A DNA stretch of 23,986 nucleotides, taken from IMG/VR virus record IMGVR_UViG_3300046804_001017, positions 1 to 23,986 of that record. One strand, written 5' to 3'. Position numbers and translations under genes: made by a program. This document shows, piece after piece, positions 23,456 to 23,986 of the stretch; the first letter of the stretch is position 1; every line of letters begins with the position of its first letter. Source of the DNA: a virus. A model generated the notes under the pieces. It made no database searches, was not told the DNA's origin, and saw only the letters and a list, made by a program, of their open reading frames with translations.

Positions 23456-23986
23456 TACAGAGGCAAGAGTAATATCAGCATTACTACAAGACAAACAGAT
23501 GCATGTTTTATTACAGGCTAATGTAGAAACACTTCTTAGAACGCATACAGATGTTTGGAACTTTATTCGTTTATATTTTGATAATAATGGCACAGTTCCT
23601 CCAGCCTCACTTGTTATAGAGAAGTTTAGAGACTTTCAGCCAGTAGATGGTGTAGGGGCTACAAAGCACCACTTAGAAGAGTTACAAACCGAATACCTAA
23701 ATGATAGCCTTAAAGACATTCTAAGGTCTGCTGCAGGAGAAGTTCAAAGTGGCGAGGGTACAAAAGCACTAGATGAGTTGATTACTAAAACTTCTGAACT
23801 AAAGAAGAATACATCTGCTATCCGTGATATTGATGCTACAGACTTAGACTCAGCAGTAGCATACTATGAGAATGTTCAAAAGATGAAAGAGACTGGACAG
23901 ATTGGAATTAAAACTAATCTTCCAGGTTTTGATAATTACCTACCTTCTGGAATTATGCCTGGTCAATTAGGAGTATTCTTAGCATA
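23448..23986 (+). CDS. dnaB: DnaB-like replicative helicase (3' truncated)
   Basis: A GTG start overlaps the previous stop by 8 nt, with AGGAAG just upstream. The 179 visible residues run to the window end. The N-terminal part (about 1-115, EARVISALLQDKQMHVLLQA and on) is a helical domain like the DnaB N-terminal domain. Residues about 150-179 (GIKTNLPGFDNYLPSGIMPG, then QLGVFLA) match the opening of the RecA-like ATPase fold (substrate loop T-x-FD-x-L-x-G, then Q-x-x-x-FLA). The Walker A should come immediately after the window. It would unwind DNA at the phage fork. This marks the change from structural to replication genes. Confidence 0.85.
   Translation, partial: MNNTEARVISALLQDKQMHVLLQANVETLLRTHTDVWNFIRLYFDNNGTVPPASLVIEKFRDFQPVDGVGATKHHLEELQTEYLNDSLKDILRSAAGEVQSGEGTKALDELITKTSELKKNTSAIRDIDATDLDSAVAYYENVQKMKETGQIGIKTNLPGFDNYLPSGIMPGQLGVFLA

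Noticed and set aside
1-23986. tRNA genes, CRISPR arrays, insertion sequences, integrase or attachment sites.
   Set aside because: No cloverleaf, regularly spaced repeat array, transposase or recombinase was recognised; intergenic gaps are all under 100 bp.

Overview
The window is a continuous stretch of a tailed-phage (siphovirus-like) genome or prophage. All recognisable genes lie on the + strand. It runs from the end of the capsid protease/scaffold gene, through the major capsid, head-tail connector, tail and tail-tip genes, into the first replication genes; the last is the N-terminal part of a DnaB-like helicase cut by the window end. The DNA is A+T rich. Several family signatures (capsid protease-scaffold, Rho_N/HeH-type capsid-linked protein, paired tail assembly chaperones, large tail-hub protein, zinc ribbon plus MerR-like HTH next to DnaB) resemble those of actinobacteriophages. 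The low GC and the near-leaderless, extended -10 promoters suggest an uncultivated low-GC actinobacterial host such as freshwater Nanopelagicales (acI) or marine Actinomarinales. The host is inference only.

Layout: (1) 2-967, C-terminal part of a capsid maturation protease fused to an Ala/Glu-rich, coiled-coil scaffold, with a strong internal ribosome site and in-frame ATG at 419 that should make free scaffold; (2) 995-2155, major capsid protein, followed by a hairpin and a new promoter; (3) 2248-5353, capsid-linked SAP/HeH-type protein, head-tail adaptor, head closure protein, neck protein and tail terminator, tightly packed; (4) 5421-6059, major tail protein with its own promoter and a strong intrinsic terminator; (5) 6132-7192, two paralogous tail assembly chaperones, one long and one short, each with its own promoter; (6) 7218-13970, a 2250-residue tape measure; (7) 13970-21762, distal tail, tail-hub and minor tail proteins, coupled by 1-4 nt overlaps or very short gaps; (8) 21780-22223, a small tail-tip/fibre protein from a leaderless promoter; (9) 22236-23986, zinc ribbon, HTH protein, two small proteins and a DnaB-like helicase.

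The most striking points are: the long and short chaperones are separate duplicated genes with different promoters, ribosome sites and codon use, instead of one gene with a programmed frameshift; scaffold is nested inside the protease gene as in the lambda C/Nu3 arrangement; five extended -10 promoters sit at gene-block boundaries, two of them placed so that transcription should start at or within about 3 nt of the ATG; and a nine-residue motif (GTPFGQAGS) is shared by the tape measure C-terminus and a downstream minor tail protein. No lysis, integrase, tRNA, CRISPR or insertion-sequence features were seen.
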